A stretch of DNA of 64,000 nt from contig DATHRK010000101.1 of the NCBI GenBank assembly GCA_035465395.1, positions 186,001-250,000 of the forward strand. The letters are read 5' to 3'. Each line of letters begins with the position of its first letter. Positions within the stretch are counted from its first letter, which is position 1. Positions 24,554-33,096 of this stretch are shown here, in pieces. A program made the translations under genes and the position numbers. Under the pieces are notes generated by a model, which did no database searches, was not told the origin of the DNA, and saw only the letters and a program-made list of their open reading frames with translations. Source of the stretch: DATHRK01 sp035465395 (GTDB lineage: Bacteria > Gemmatimonadota > Gemmatimonadetes > Longimicrobiales > RSA9).

Positions 24554-25831
24554 ATGGGCTTCCTGGGCCAGCTGTACGGCTTCTTCCGCACGCGGCTGGG
24601 CGACGGCCCGCTCCTCGTGGCGGTCCTGGCGCTCACGTCGCTGGGCATCGCGATGGTCTACTCGGCCGGCAACGGCTTCATGACCAGCGGCGTGTCCTCC
24701 ACGCTCTGGACGCGGCAGGCGATCTGGCTGGTGCTCGCCTTGGCGGCCCTGGGAGCGATCCTCCTCGTCAGCATCCAGTGGCTGGAGTGGATCGCGCTCC
24801 CGTCGTATCTCGTGGGCATCGCGCTGCTGGCGGCGACCCTGGTGATCGGCACCGGGCGCGGGACCGCGGCGGGGACCAAGAGCTGGATCGACCTCGGGCC
24901 GCTCGCGTTCCAGCCGGCGCAGTTCGCGAACGTCGCGACGATCCTGTTCGTCGCCAAGATCATGGCCGGCCGGCGCGAGACGCCCGCCACGCTGTGGCGG
25001 CTCTGGGCGCCGATCGTCGCGGTTGCCGTACCGATGGGACTGATCGTGCAGCAGCCCGACCTCGGCACGGCGATGGTGTTCGGCGCGGTGATGGTAGCGA
25101 CGCTCTACTGGGGCGGCACGCCGATCGGCCTGCTCTTCATGGTGCTGAGCCCTTTGGTGGGCCTCTTCCTGTCGATATCGAGCTGGCTGTTCAACATCTA
25201 CATGGTCCTGCTGGTGGGTTGGATGTTCTTCTACCACCGCTACGTAAACCGGGTCGGCCTCGGGGCGGGCTCGCTCGTGGTGCTGGCGAACCTGTTCGCC
25301 GGATCGGTCGTCGGCGTCCTGTGGAACCAACTCGCGCCCTACCAGCGGAACCGCTTCACGGCGTTTCTCAACCCGATGATCGACCCGCAGGGCGCGGGCT
25401 ATCAGCTCATCCAGTCGCGCGTCGCGATCGGCAGCGGCGGGCTCTTCGGGAAGGGGTTCACGCAGGGGACGCAGAAGGGCTTCAACTTCCTGCCTGAGCC
25501 GCACACCGACTTCATCTTCAGCGTCGTCGGCGAGGAGTTCGGACTGCTCTTCGGGACGCTGCCGGTCCTGCTGTGCTACGCCTTCATCCTCTGGCGCCTC
25601 GCGCGCATCGCCGAACGGTCGAACGACCCGTTCGCGGGGATCGTGGTCTTCGGCATCTTCGGCGCCTGGTTCGCGCACATTCTGGTCAACGTCGGAATGA
25701 CGGTGGGGCTCATGCCGATTACCGGCATTCCGCTGCCGTTCCTCAGCTACGGCGGGACGTTTCTCCTCGCGAACTTCATCGCGCTGGCGATCGCGCAGCG
25801 CGTGGCGGCCGAGGAGGTGGAGGAAGCCTGA
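24554..25831 (+). CDS. rodA: Peptidoglycan glycosyltransferase RodA (SEDS family)
   Basis: 425 aa polytopic protein polymerising glycan strands for elongation. SEDS marks: VQQPDLGTAMVF (about 165-176), the catalytic-loop Asp in NPMIDPQGAGYQ (D277), FLPEPHTDFIFSVVGEEFGL, and ITGIPLPFLSYGG near the end. The segment that usually reads FQPSE is FQPAQ here (119-123). ATG 24554. The stop codon lies inside an 11-bp hairpin that probably ends the operon. Confidence 0.94.
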   Translation: MGFLGQLYGFFRTRLGDGPLLVAVLALTSLGIAMVYSAGNGFMTSGVSSTLWTRQAIWLVLALAALGAILLVSIQWLEWIALPSYLVGIALLAATLVIGTGRGTAAGTKSWIDLGPLAFQPAQFANVATILFVAKIMAGRRETPATLWRLWAPIVAVAVPMGLIVQQPDLGTAMVFGAVMVATLYWGGTPIGLLFMVLSPLVGLFLSISSWLFNIYMVLLVGWMFFYHRYVNRVGLGAGSLVVLANLFAGSVVGVLWNQLAPYQRNRFTAFLNPMIDPQGAGYQLIQSRVAIGSGGLFGKGFTQGTQKGFNFLPEPHTDFIFSVVGEEFGLLFGTLPVLLCYAFILWRLARIAERSNDPFAGIVVFGIFGAWFAHILVNVGMTVGLMPITGIPLPFLSYGGTFLLANFIALAIAQRVAAEEVEEA

Positions 25832-25851
25832 CGGCTCGGCGAGCCGTCAGG
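25827..25851 (+). terminator. Hairpin overlapping the rodA stop codon
   Basis: CCTGACGGCTC (25827-25837) pairs perfectly with GAGCCGTCAGG (25841-25851) across a 3-base loop. The left arm includes the TGA at 25829-25831. No T-run follows. It likely marks the end of mreBCD-rodA. Confidence 0.6.
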
Positions 25852-25868
25852 CCGGGCGGCGCGCGGGC

Positions 25869-25898
25869 TGGAAATCGCGGGGGCAAGCTGCCAACTTT
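25869..25898 (+). promoter_or_regulatory. Possible promoter of accD
   Basis: TGGAAA (25869-25874), 18 bases, AACTTT (25893-25898). Weaker than the other candidates but placed between the rodA hairpin and the accD ribosome site. Confidence 0.3.
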
Positions 25899-25945
25899 AG
25901 GCATTCACCCCCACGCTCCGTCGGCACACGACGCAGGGGAGGTTC

Positions 25946-26926
25946 ATGGCCTGGTTCCGAAAGCCCAAGAAGAAGCTCCAGAAGGGCGATCGCCGCGAAA
26001 TGCCGTCCGACGTCTTCGAAAAGTGCGCCGAATGCGGTGAGATCCTCTACCGCGAACGTCTCGTCAAGAACCTCTACGTGTGTCCCGACTGCGGTCACCA
26101 TTTCCGCATCGGGGCCGACGCCTACGTCCGCATCCTCACCGACGACGCCAGCTTCGAAGAGATCGACGCGCACCTGCGCAGCGCCGACCCGCTGGAGTTC
26201 GTCGACCTGAAGCCCTACGCCAAGCGGCTGGAGGCCGCCGAGCGCAAGGCCAAGCACGGCGACGCGGTGCTCACCGGGACCGCCACCCTGGAAGACCTGC
26301 CGGTCACGCTGGCCATCATGGACTTCGCGTTCATCGGCGGCAGCATGGGGTCCGTGGTGGGGGAGAAGATCGCGCGCGCCGGGCGCAAGGCACTGGAGCG
26401 CGGGACGCCCCTCATCGTCGTGAGCGCGTCGGGAGGGGCCCGCATGCAGGAGGGCATCCTGTCGCTGATGCAGATGGCCAAGACCTCCGCCGTGCTCGCA
26501 CGACTCCACGAGGCCGCCCTGCCGTTCATCTCGGTTCTCACGGACCCGACCACGGGCGGCGTCACGGCGTCCTTCGCGATGCTGGGCGACGCGATCATCG
26601 CCGAGCCCGGCGCGCTGGTGGGCTTCGCCGGCCCGCGCGTGATCGAGCAGACCATAAAGCAGGAGCTGCCCGACGGCTTCCAGCGCTCCGAGTTCCTGCT
26701 CAAGCACGGCATGGTGGACCGCATCGTCGATCGCCGCGAGCTGAAGGCGGAGATCGGCCGCCTGCTGAGGCACATGCAGGGCCTGCCCGCGGGCACCCTC
26801 GGGGCCGCCGTAGACGCGTTCCCGGCCGCAGTGGACGCCCCGGGCCGCAACGGCGGCCCGCCCGCCGGCGAGGGCCCCAGGGGGTCGGCCGCCGACGCCG
26901 GCGCGCGGAGCGCGGCACGCACCTGA
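25946..26926 (+). CDS. accD: Acetyl-CoA carboxylase carboxyltransferase subunit beta
   Basis: 326 aa. Transfers carboxyl from biotin to acetyl-CoA together with AccA, the first step of fatty-acid synthesis. The N-terminal zinc ribbon has Cys27, Cys30, Cys46 and Cys49 (KCAECGEIL, VCPDCGHHFRIG). The carboxyltransferase core shows FIGGSMGSVVGEKI, SASGGARMQEGILSLMQMAK and DPTTGGVTASFA. The last 40 residues are a Gly/Ala/Pro/Arg-rich extension not typical of the family. GGGGAGG lies 5-10 bases before ATG 25946. folC starts 26 bases after the stop. Confidence 0.97.
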   Translation: MAWFRKPKKKLQKGDRREMPSDVFEKCAECGEILYRERLVKNLYVCPDCGHHFRIGADAYVRILTDDASFEEIDAHLRSADPLEFVDLKPYAKRLEAAERKAKHGDAVLTGTATLEDLPVTLAIMDFAFIGGSMGSVVGEKIARAGRKALERGTPLIVVSASGGARMQEGILSLMQMAKTSAVLARLHEAALPFISVLTDPTTGGVTASFAMLGDAIIAEPGALVGFAGPRVIEQTIKQELPDGFQRSEFLLKHGMVDRIVDRRELKAEIGRLLRHMQGLPAGTLGAAVDAFPAAVDAPGRNGGPPAGEGPRGSAADAGARSAART

Positions 26927-26952
26927 CGGGGCACCGCGGCACGCACGCGTCG

Positions 26953-28296
26953 GTGAGCCGCGCCGACGCCTCCGCCCGGGAGCGGGTCCCCACCTACGCC
27001 GACCTCGTCGACCGGCTGTTCCCCCGCCTGTCCGGAGGCATCCGCTGGGGCCTGGACCGCACGCGCGCGCTGCTCGCGTCGGTTGGCGACCCGCAACGGT
27101 CGTTTCCCTGCCTTCACGTCGCCGGCACCAACGGCAAGGGCACTGTGTGCCACATGGTGGAGGAGGCGCTGAGGCTGAGCGGCCTGCGGACGGGCCTCTA
27201 CACGTCGCCGCACCTGGTGGAGTTCCGCGAGCGGATTCGGCTCGATGGCGAGCCGATCGAGGAGGACGCGCTCTTGGAGGCAGCGGCCCTCCTGTGGGGG
27301 GAGATCGAAGCCACCGGGGCGACCTTCTTCGAGGCGACGACGGCGATCGGCCTCCTGGCCATGGCGCGGGCGGAGGTCGACGTGGCGGTGGTGGAGGTCG
27401 GCCTGGGAGGCCGGCTGGACGCGACCAACGCGATCGAGCCGGAGGTGTGCGCCATCACCCGCGTCGACATGGATCACGCGACGTACCTGGGCGATTCGCT
27501 GGTCCGGGTCGCCGGCGAGAAGGCCGGGATCTTCAAGGCAGGTGTACCCGCGGTCGTCGCGGGCGGCCAGGAGCCCGAGGCGATGGCGGCGCTGCGGGCG
27601 CGGGCGCGCGACGTGGGGGCTCCGCTGACGCTCGCGCGGCCCGAGGCCCGGTCCGGCGCGTTGGGTCGTCCGCGCTGGTTCGCGGCCACCGGGACCCTCG
27701 GTGAGGTCCCGCTCGCACCCGCGCTGCGGGGAGCGCATCACCTGGACAACGCGGCGGTCGCGGCGCACGTCCTCGCGGCGTTGGGCCCGGCGCTACGGCC
27801 GAGCGCCGAGGCCGCCGCCCGCGGAATCGCGCGCGCGGCCCCCCCGGGCCGCTTTCAGCGGCTTCGCGCGCGCGGGGTCGACTGGATCCTGGACGTCGCC
27901 CACAATCCCGCCGGGGCGGTGGCGCTGGAACGTACGCTCGCCGCAACGGCCCCGCGCCGCCCCGTGATCGCGGTGGTGGGCATCGTCGCCGACAAGGACT
28001 GGCGCGCAATGCTCGCCGCACTGGCGCCGGGAGTCGACCGTCTCGTGCTGACGACGGCCCCCGGGGTGCCCGAGGAAAGGCGCTGGGATCCGGCCGCGGC
28101 GGGCGCCGAGGTCGGCGAGCTCGGCCTGGTGGCGCCCGACTTCGGGTCCGCGCTGGATGAGGCCGTGCGACTCGCCGGACGTGGCCCGGGCGGCCGGGCC
28201 CCGCGGCTATCCCAAGTTGGCACGGTGGTGGTGATGGGCTCGTTCCACACCGTAGGGGGCGCGCTGCGCTGGCTGGAGGACGCGCCGTCCGATTGA
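26953..28296 (+). CDS. folC: Folylpolyglutamate synthase / dihydrofolate synthase
   Basis: 447 aa. Adds glutamate to folates (and to dihydropteroate when bifunctional). P-loop VAGTNGKGTVCHMVEEAL (about 57-74), then YTSPHLVEFRERIRLDG, VEVGLGGRLDATNAI, ITRVDMDHATYLGDS and the C-terminal ILDVAHNPAGA. The open frame extends into accD; GTG 26953 is the first start after the accD stop and gives normal length. Converges with the minus-strand OsmC-like gene. Confidence 0.93.
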   Translation: MSRADASARERVPTYADLVDRLFPRLSGGIRWGLDRTRALLASVGDPQRSFPCLHVAGTNGKGTVCHMVEEALRLSGLRTGLYTSPHLVEFRERIRLDGEPIEEDALLEAAALLWGEIEATGATFFEATTAIGLLAMARAEVDVAVVEVGLGGRLDATNAIEPEVCAITRVDMDHATYLGDSLVRVAGEKAGIFKAGVPAVVAGGQEPEAMAALRARARDVGAPLTLARPEARSGALGRPRWFAATGTLGEVPLAPALRGAHHLDNAAVAAHVLAALGPALRPSAEAAARGIARAAPPGRFQRLRARGVDWILDVAHNPAGAVALERTLAATAPRRPVIAVVGIVADKDWRAMLAALAPGVDRLVLTTAPGVPEERRWDPAAAGAEVGELGLVAPDFGSALDEAVRLAGRGPGGRAPRLSQVGTVVVMGSFHTVGGALRWLEDAPSD

Positions 28297-28351
28297 TCGC
28301 GTGTGGCGTCGGCGCGTCCCGGCGGCATCGTCCCCCGGCGCAGGTCGACCG

Positions 28352-28876
28352 CTAGCCCGACGCGGTCGCGGCCGGGGCCCCTATCTCGACGTCCACGTCG
28401 ACGGAGACACCGTCACGTACGCTCTCCGTGACCAGGCAGAAGTCTTCGAACAGGTCGATGCAGCGCGCGCTCCGGGCTTTGTCCTCGTCGGGCACATCGG
28501 CTTCGATCGAGACGCGCAGCCCCGCCACCCGGATCCGGCCCGCCTCGTTGCGCGTCAGCGTCGCGCGCACGCCGGTGCGCATGCCGGCCACGGGCACGCG
28601 CGCCTTGCGGAGGCAGAACAGGGCGCTGGCGCTCAGACAGTTCCCGACCGCGGCCGCCAGCAGGCGGGTCGCGTTCGGTCCGCGACCCTCGCCCAGCGGC
28701 TGCGGCTCGTCCAGGAGCAGCGTGGGTACGCCCGGCTGTAGGAAGTCCGCCTCGAAGCGGTACCCGTCCTGTAATGTGAGCGCGACTTCGACCTCGTCTC
28801 CGGCGTGCGACGACGCGGACCCGGCTCCTGGCCTTTTGGACCCCCCCGCGCGCTCCCCTCCCTCGATCCGTTCCAC
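28352..28876 (-). CDS. OsmC-like family protein
   Basis: 174 aa from a GTG at 28876 (VERIEGGERAGG) preceded by an AAGGAGAAGGG ribosome site; a longer frame exists but lacks support. The OsmC/Ohr fold is suggested by PLGEGRGPNATRLLAAAVGN with CLSASALFCLRKARV after it, then GLRVSIEADVP and CIDLFEDFCLVTESVRDGV. OsmC-like proteins are thiol peroxidases or related. The Cys placement here differs from classic Ohr, so peroxidase activity is uncertain. Divergent from hisS, convergent with folC. Confidence 0.82.
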   Translation of the reverse strand: MERIEGGERAGGSKRPGAGSASSHAGDEVEVALTLQDGYRFEADFLQPGVPTLLLDEPQPLGEGRGPNATRLLAAAVGNCLSASALFCLRKARVPVAGMRTGVRATLTRNEAGRIRVAGLRVSIEADVPDEDKARSARCIDLFEDFCLVTESVRDGVSVDVDVEIGAPAATASG

Positions 28877-29007
28877 GGTCCCTTCTCCTTCCTCGGTTCG
28901 ACCTCGTTCCGGCGCAACGGCCGGTACCGACCGCCCTCCCACTCGACTACCCCGCCGGCGTGCCGTTGTCTCGCGGGCCGACGGGAGCGCGCAGCTGCCG
29001 GCGCCCG

Positions 29008-29036
29008 TTGCATCCCCCCACCGCCTCCCGCACATT
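29008..29036 (+). promoter_or_regulatory. Candidate promoter of hisS
   Basis: TTGCAT (29008-29013), 17 bases, CACATT (29031-29036). The predicted start falls at or next to the hisS ATG (29044), and no Shine-Dalgarno precedes the gene, so a leaderless mRNA is likely if this is the promoter. Confidence 0.4.
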
Positions 29037-29043
29037 CGCGCGC

Positions 29044-30345
29044 ATGACGGAGTTGGGTAGCCTGCCGGGGTTCCGGGACTTCTACCCCGAGGACCTGGCG
29101 CGCAGGACACGGATCTTCGCGGCGTGGAGGGAAGCCTCCCGCCGTTTCGGTTTCATGGAGTACGACGGGCCTCCGCTCGAGCCGCTCGACCTCTATACGG
29201 GCAAGAGCGGCGAGGAGATCGTGCGCCAGTTGTACGCGTTCACGGACAAGGGCGACCGGGAGGTGGCCCTGCGTCCCGAGATGACGCCCACGTTCGCGCG
29301 CATGGTGGCGGCGCGCGCGGCCGGCCTGCGCAAGCCCATCCGCTGGTACTCGATTCCGCAGCTCTTCCGCTACGAGCGGACCCAGCGGGGACGGCTGCGG
29401 GAGCACTTCCAGTGGAACGTCGACCTGGTCGGGGAGCCGGACGTGGGAGGCGACGCGGAGGTCCTCGCGGTGGCCCTCACCGGCCTGGAGCTACTCGGCC
29501 TGGGGGCGGGCGACGTCGTGGCCCGCGTGAGCGACCGGCGCCTGCTGGAGGCGGTCCTGCGGTTCCACGACGTGGAAGGCGAGCGGGTCGGAGCCGCCTT
29601 CGCGGCCATTGACAAGCTGGAGCGCGAGGGCGTCGAGCCGACCCTCGAGCGTCTGCGCGAGGAGGCTGGCCTCGAGCGCGGCGCCGCCGAGGATCTGCTC
29701 GGCGCCGTGGAGGCGGGTGATCCCGGCGTGCTCGCCGCGGCGGCCGGCGGTGACGAGGGGGTGCGGCAGCGCGCCGAGGAATCGGTCCGCTACCTCGATG
29801 CCCTGGACGCCATGGGGTTCGGCGACCGCGTGCGCTTCGACGCGCGGATCGTGCGCGGGCTCGCGTACTACACGGGCATCGTGTTCGAGATCTTCGACAC
29901 CGCGGGCGAGCTGCGCGCGGTGTGCGGTGGCGGCCGCTACGACGCGCTCCTCGAGCAGCTGGGCGGGCCCGATCTGCCCGCCCTCGGGTTCGGCATGGGC
30001 GACGTGGTGCTGGGCGAGCTGCTGGCGTCCCGCGAGGAGGGCGTGGAGGCGCCGGGGACGCAGGACCACATCGTCCTGGTCTCGGAGGAGGAGCGGGGGC
30101 TCGCGCTGCGACTGGCGTCCGCGCTCCGCGGCCGGGGCCGGTCCGTGACCTACGCGCTCCGCGAGACCGGGGTCGGTCGCCAGTTCAAGGACGCCAACGC
30201 CCTGGGCGCGCGCCGGGCGATCGTGCTGGGGCCCGACGAGGTCGCCGAGGGCGTCGCCATCGTGAAGGACATGGAGAGCGGCGCCGAGGAGAAGATGCCG
30301 CTGGACGAGCTGCTGTCGGGGGAAGGTCGCGACGATGGGGAATGA
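29044..30345 (+). CDS. hisS: Histidyl-tRNA synthetase
   Basis: 433 aa class II synthetase. MTELGSLPGFRDFYPEDLAR is a typical start. Motif 2 reads FRYERTQRGRLREHFQWNVD and the histidine-specific loop RGLAYYTGIVFEIFD. GLGFGMG-type motif 3 appears as LPALGFGMGDVVL. The C-terminal anticodon-binding domain (about 340-433) contains VGRQFKDANALGARRAIVLG. The last codons overlap proS by 11 bases, so hisS and proS are coupled. Confidence 0.96.
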   Translation: MTELGSLPGFRDFYPEDLARRTRIFAAWREASRRFGFMEYDGPPLEPLDLYTGKSGEEIVRQLYAFTDKGDREVALRPEMTPTFARMVAARAAGLRKPIRWYSIPQLFRYERTQRGRLREHFQWNVDLVGEPDVGGDAEVLAVALTGLELLGLGAGDVVARVSDRRLLEAVLRFHDVEGERVGAAFAAIDKLEREGVEPTLERLREEAGLERGAAEDLLGAVEAGDPGVLAAAAGGDEGVRQRAEESVRYLDALDAMGFGDRVRFDARIVRGLAYYTGIVFEIFDTAGELRAVCGGGRYDALLEQLGGPDLPALGFGMGDVVLGELLASREEGVEAPGTQDHIVLVSEEERGLALRLASALRGRGRSVTYALRETGVGRQFKDANALGARRAIVLGPDEVAEGVAIVKDMESGAEEKMPLDELLSGEGRDDGE

Positions 30346-31795
30346 CAAGGGACTGACGCCGCGCGGCGAGGACTTCGCGGCGTGGTACAACGAGGTCGTG
30401 CTGCGCGCCGAGCTGGCGGACTACTCGCCCGTGCGCGGTTGCATGGTCATCCGTCCGTACGGGTACGGGATCTGGGAGCTTATGCAGCGCGGCCTGGACG
30501 GTCTCTTCAAGGAGACCGGGCACCAGAACGCCTACTTCCCGCTGCTCATCCCCCAGAGTTTCCTGGAAAGGGAGAAGGAGCACATCGAGGGCTTCGCGCC
30601 CGAGGTCGCCGTCGTGACGCACGCGGGCGGCAAGGAGCTGGAGGAGCCGCTCGTGATCCGGCCCACGTCGGAAACCATCATCTACCACATGTTCGCCAAG
30701 TGGGTGCAGAGCTATCGCGACCTGCCCATCCTGATGAACCAGTGGGCGAACGTGATGCGCTGGGAGCTGCGCACGCGGCTCTTCCTGCGGACGTCGGAGT
30801 TCCTGTGGCAGGAAGGCCACACGGCGCACGCGAGCGAGGCGGAGGCCTTCGAGGAGACCCAGCTGATCCTGGGCCTCTACCGGCGCTTCATGGAGGATTG
30901 GATGGCGATGCCTCCGGTGACCGGGGAGAAGACCGCGGCGGAGCGGTTCGCGGGCGCCGTGCGCACCTTCGCGTGCGAGGCGCTCATGCAGGACAACCGG
31001 GCCCTCCAGGCCGGCACGTCGCACCATCTCGGCCAGAACTTCTCGCGCCAGTTCGACTTCCGCTTCCAGACCGAGGACGGCGGAGAGGACTACGCGTGGA
31101 ACACCTCCTGGGGCGTCTCGACGCGGCTCGTCGGAGGGCTGGTCATGACCCACGGCGACGACGTCGGGATGGTCGTTCCCCCGCGCCTGGCGCCGATCCA
31201 CGTGGTGATCGTGCCGATCCTCCGCGGGGACGCCGCGGACGCCGTCCTGGCCAAGGCGCGGGCGGTCCAGGAGGCGCTCGGCGGACACGGGTTGCGGGTG
31301 CACGTCGACGACCGCGATACCGGCAGCCCGGGCTCGAAGTTCTGGGAGTGGGAGCGCAAGGGGGTGCCCCTGCGCATCGAGATCGGGCCCAAGGACGTCG
31401 ACAAGGAGCAGCTGGTCCTGGTACGGCGCTTCGTCGCCGAGGGCGAGGACAAGAAGGCGTTCCTGCCGGAGGCGACCGCGATCGATTCCGTCCCCTCCGT
31501 CCTGGAGGGCATGCAGGCGGCGATGCTCTCGGGCGCGCGCGACCGGCGCGAGGCCAACTCGCACCGCGGCGTCGACGACTACGACCGGTTCCGGCAGATC
31601 ATGGACGGCGACGGGGGGTTCGTGTACGCCGGCTGGTGCGGCTCGGCCGCATGCGAAGCGAAGGTGAAGGACGACACCAAGGCCACGATCCGCTGTCTCC
31701 CGTCCGAGGAGTTCCGATCCGCGGAGGCGCCGGAGCGCTGTCTCGTCTGCGGGAACGAGGCGTCCGAGGAGGCGGTCTGGGCCCGGGCCTACTGA
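30335..31795 (+). CDS. proS: Prolyl-tRNA synthetase (archaeal/eukaryotic-type)
   Basis: 486 aa. It lacks the bacterial editing insertion and has the short type-3 architecture. Motifs: VIRPTSETIIYHMFAKWVQS, WELRTRLFLRTSEFLWQEGH (motif 2), and a C-terminal anticodon domain plus a zinc-binding-like tail with WCGSAAC and CLVCGNEA. ATG 30335 lies inside the hisS 3' end. lysA follows after 14 bases. Confidence 0.95.
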   Translation: MGNDKGLTPRGEDFAAWYNEVVLRAELADYSPVRGCMVIRPYGYGIWELMQRGLDGLFKETGHQNAYFPLLIPQSFLEREKEHIEGFAPEVAVVTHAGGKELEEPLVIRPTSETIIYHMFAKWVQSYRDLPILMNQWANVMRWELRTRLFLRTSEFLWQEGHTAHASEAEAFEETQLILGLYRRFMEDWMAMPPVTGEKTAAERFAGAVRTFACEALMQDNRALQAGTSHHLGQNFSRQFDFRFQTEDGGEDYAWNTSWGVSTRLVGGLVMTHGDDVGMVVPPRLAPIHVVIVPILRGDAADAVLAKARAVQEALGGHGLRVHVDDRDTGSPGSKFWEWERKGVPLRIEIGPKDVDKEQLVLVRRFVAEGEDKKAFLPEATAIDSVPSVLEGMQAAMLSGARDRREANSHRGVDDYDRFRQIMDGDGGFVYAGWCGSAACEAKVKDDTKATIRCLPSEEFRSAEAPERCLVCGNEASEEAVWARAY

Positions 31796-31809
31796 GCCCG
31801 CCCCGAGCG

Positions 31810-33096
31810 ATGGCGGAACAGTTCGCCCACCGCGCCGGCCACCTGCACTGCGAGGACGTGCCCGCGTCCGAGCTGGCGCAACGGCTGGGCACGCCGCTCT
31901 ACGTCTACAGCCGCGCGGCGATCGTCGAGCGCTACCGCGACTTCCGCGACGCCTTCGCCGCCCTCGACCCCCTGATCGCGTACGCGGTGAAGGCGAACGG
32001 CAACCTCGCGGTGCTGCGGGTGCTCGCGGAGGAGGGAGCCGGCGCCGACATCGTCAGCGGCGGCGAGCTGCGGCGGGCCCTGATGGCGGGCATCCCGGCC
32101 GACCGCATCGTGTTCAGCGGCGTGGGCAAGACGCCCGCCGAGCTGTCGGCCGCGCTGGACGCCGGCATCTACGGCTTCAACGTCGAGAGCGAGGGGGAGC
32201 TCCGCGCGCTCGCCGGGGTGGCCGCCGATCGCGGCGCGGCCGCGCCGTTCGCGCTGCGGGTGAACCCCGACGTGGCCGCCGAGACGCCCCACCACTACAC
32301 GCGGACCGGCCACGGCGCGAGCAAGTTCGGCGTCTCCATCGAGCGCGCGCCCGCGCTGTATCGCATGGCTGCCCGCGAGCCCGCGCTCGATGTCCGCGGG
32401 ATCAGCGTCCACATCGGCAGTCAGATCACCGAGCCGGGCCCGTTCGTGCGGGCGACGGAGCGCCTCCTGCAGCTGGTCGCGGGACTCCGGGAGGACGGCA
32501 TCGACCTGGAGTACATCGACGCCGGCGGCGGCTTCGGAGTGCCGTACGCCGGCGAGGCTAGCGCCGCGCCCGCCGACTTCGCCCGGGCGCTCCTGGAGCC
32601 GCTGCGCGCGAGCGGCCTGCGCACGGTGTTGGAGCCCGGCCGCGTCATCGTGGGGCCCGCGGGGCTGCTCCTCACGCGCGTGCTGTACGTGAAAGAAAAC
32701 GGCGGCAGGACCTTCGTCGTCACCGACGCGGGCATGAACGACCTGCTCCGACCCAGCCACTACGCGGGCTATCACCGGGTCGAGCCGGCGGACCTCGTGG
32801 ACGGCGCGGAAACGCGCAGCGTGGATGTGGTGGGCCCGGTGTGCGAGAGCGGCGACTTCCTGGCGCTCGACCGGGTCATGCCGGTGCCCTCCGAGGGCGA
32901 CCTGCTCGCCATCCGCACCGCCGGCGCCTACGGGTTCGCGATGGCCTCCAGCTACAACTCGCGGCCCCGCCCGGCCGAGGCCATGGTGTCGGGCGACGCC
33001 GTGAAGGTCGTGCGTCGCAGGGAGACGTACGACGACCTGATCCACCACGAGATCGCCGGCGAGGCATACGACGACCCTCCGATCGACCACGCATGA
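31810..33096 (+). CDS. lysA: Diaminopimelate decarboxylase
   Basis: 428 aa, PLP-dependent last step of lysine synthesis (meso-DAP to L-lysine). PLP lysine is K61 in IAYAVKANGNLAVL. HIGSQITEP, DAGGGFGVPY, EPGRVIVGPAG and the substrate-contacting Cys in GPVCESGDFLA are all present. ATG 31810 gives the correct length; the open frame continues upstream inside proS without similarity. The stop overlaps the guaA ATG (ATGA). Confidence 0.96.
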   Translation: MAEQFAHRAGHLHCEDVPASELAQRLGTPLYVYSRAAIVERYRDFRDAFAALDPLIAYAVKANGNLAVLRVLAEEGAGADIVSGGELRRALMAGIPADRIVFSGVGKTPAELSAALDAGIYGFNVESEGELRALAGVAADRGAAAPFALRVNPDVAAETPHHYTRTGHGASKFGVSIERAPALYRMAAREPALDVRGISVHIGSQITEPGPFVRATERLLQLVAGLREDGIDLEYIDAGGGFGVPYAGEASAAPADFARALLEPLRASGLRTVLEPGRVIVGPAGLLLTRVLYVKENGGRTFVVTDAGMNDLLRPSHYAGYHRVEPADLVDGAETRSVDVVGPVCESGDFLALDRVMPVPSEGDLLAIRTAGAYGFAMASSYNSRPRPAEAMVSGDAVKVVRRRETYDDLIHHEIAGEAYDDPPIDHA

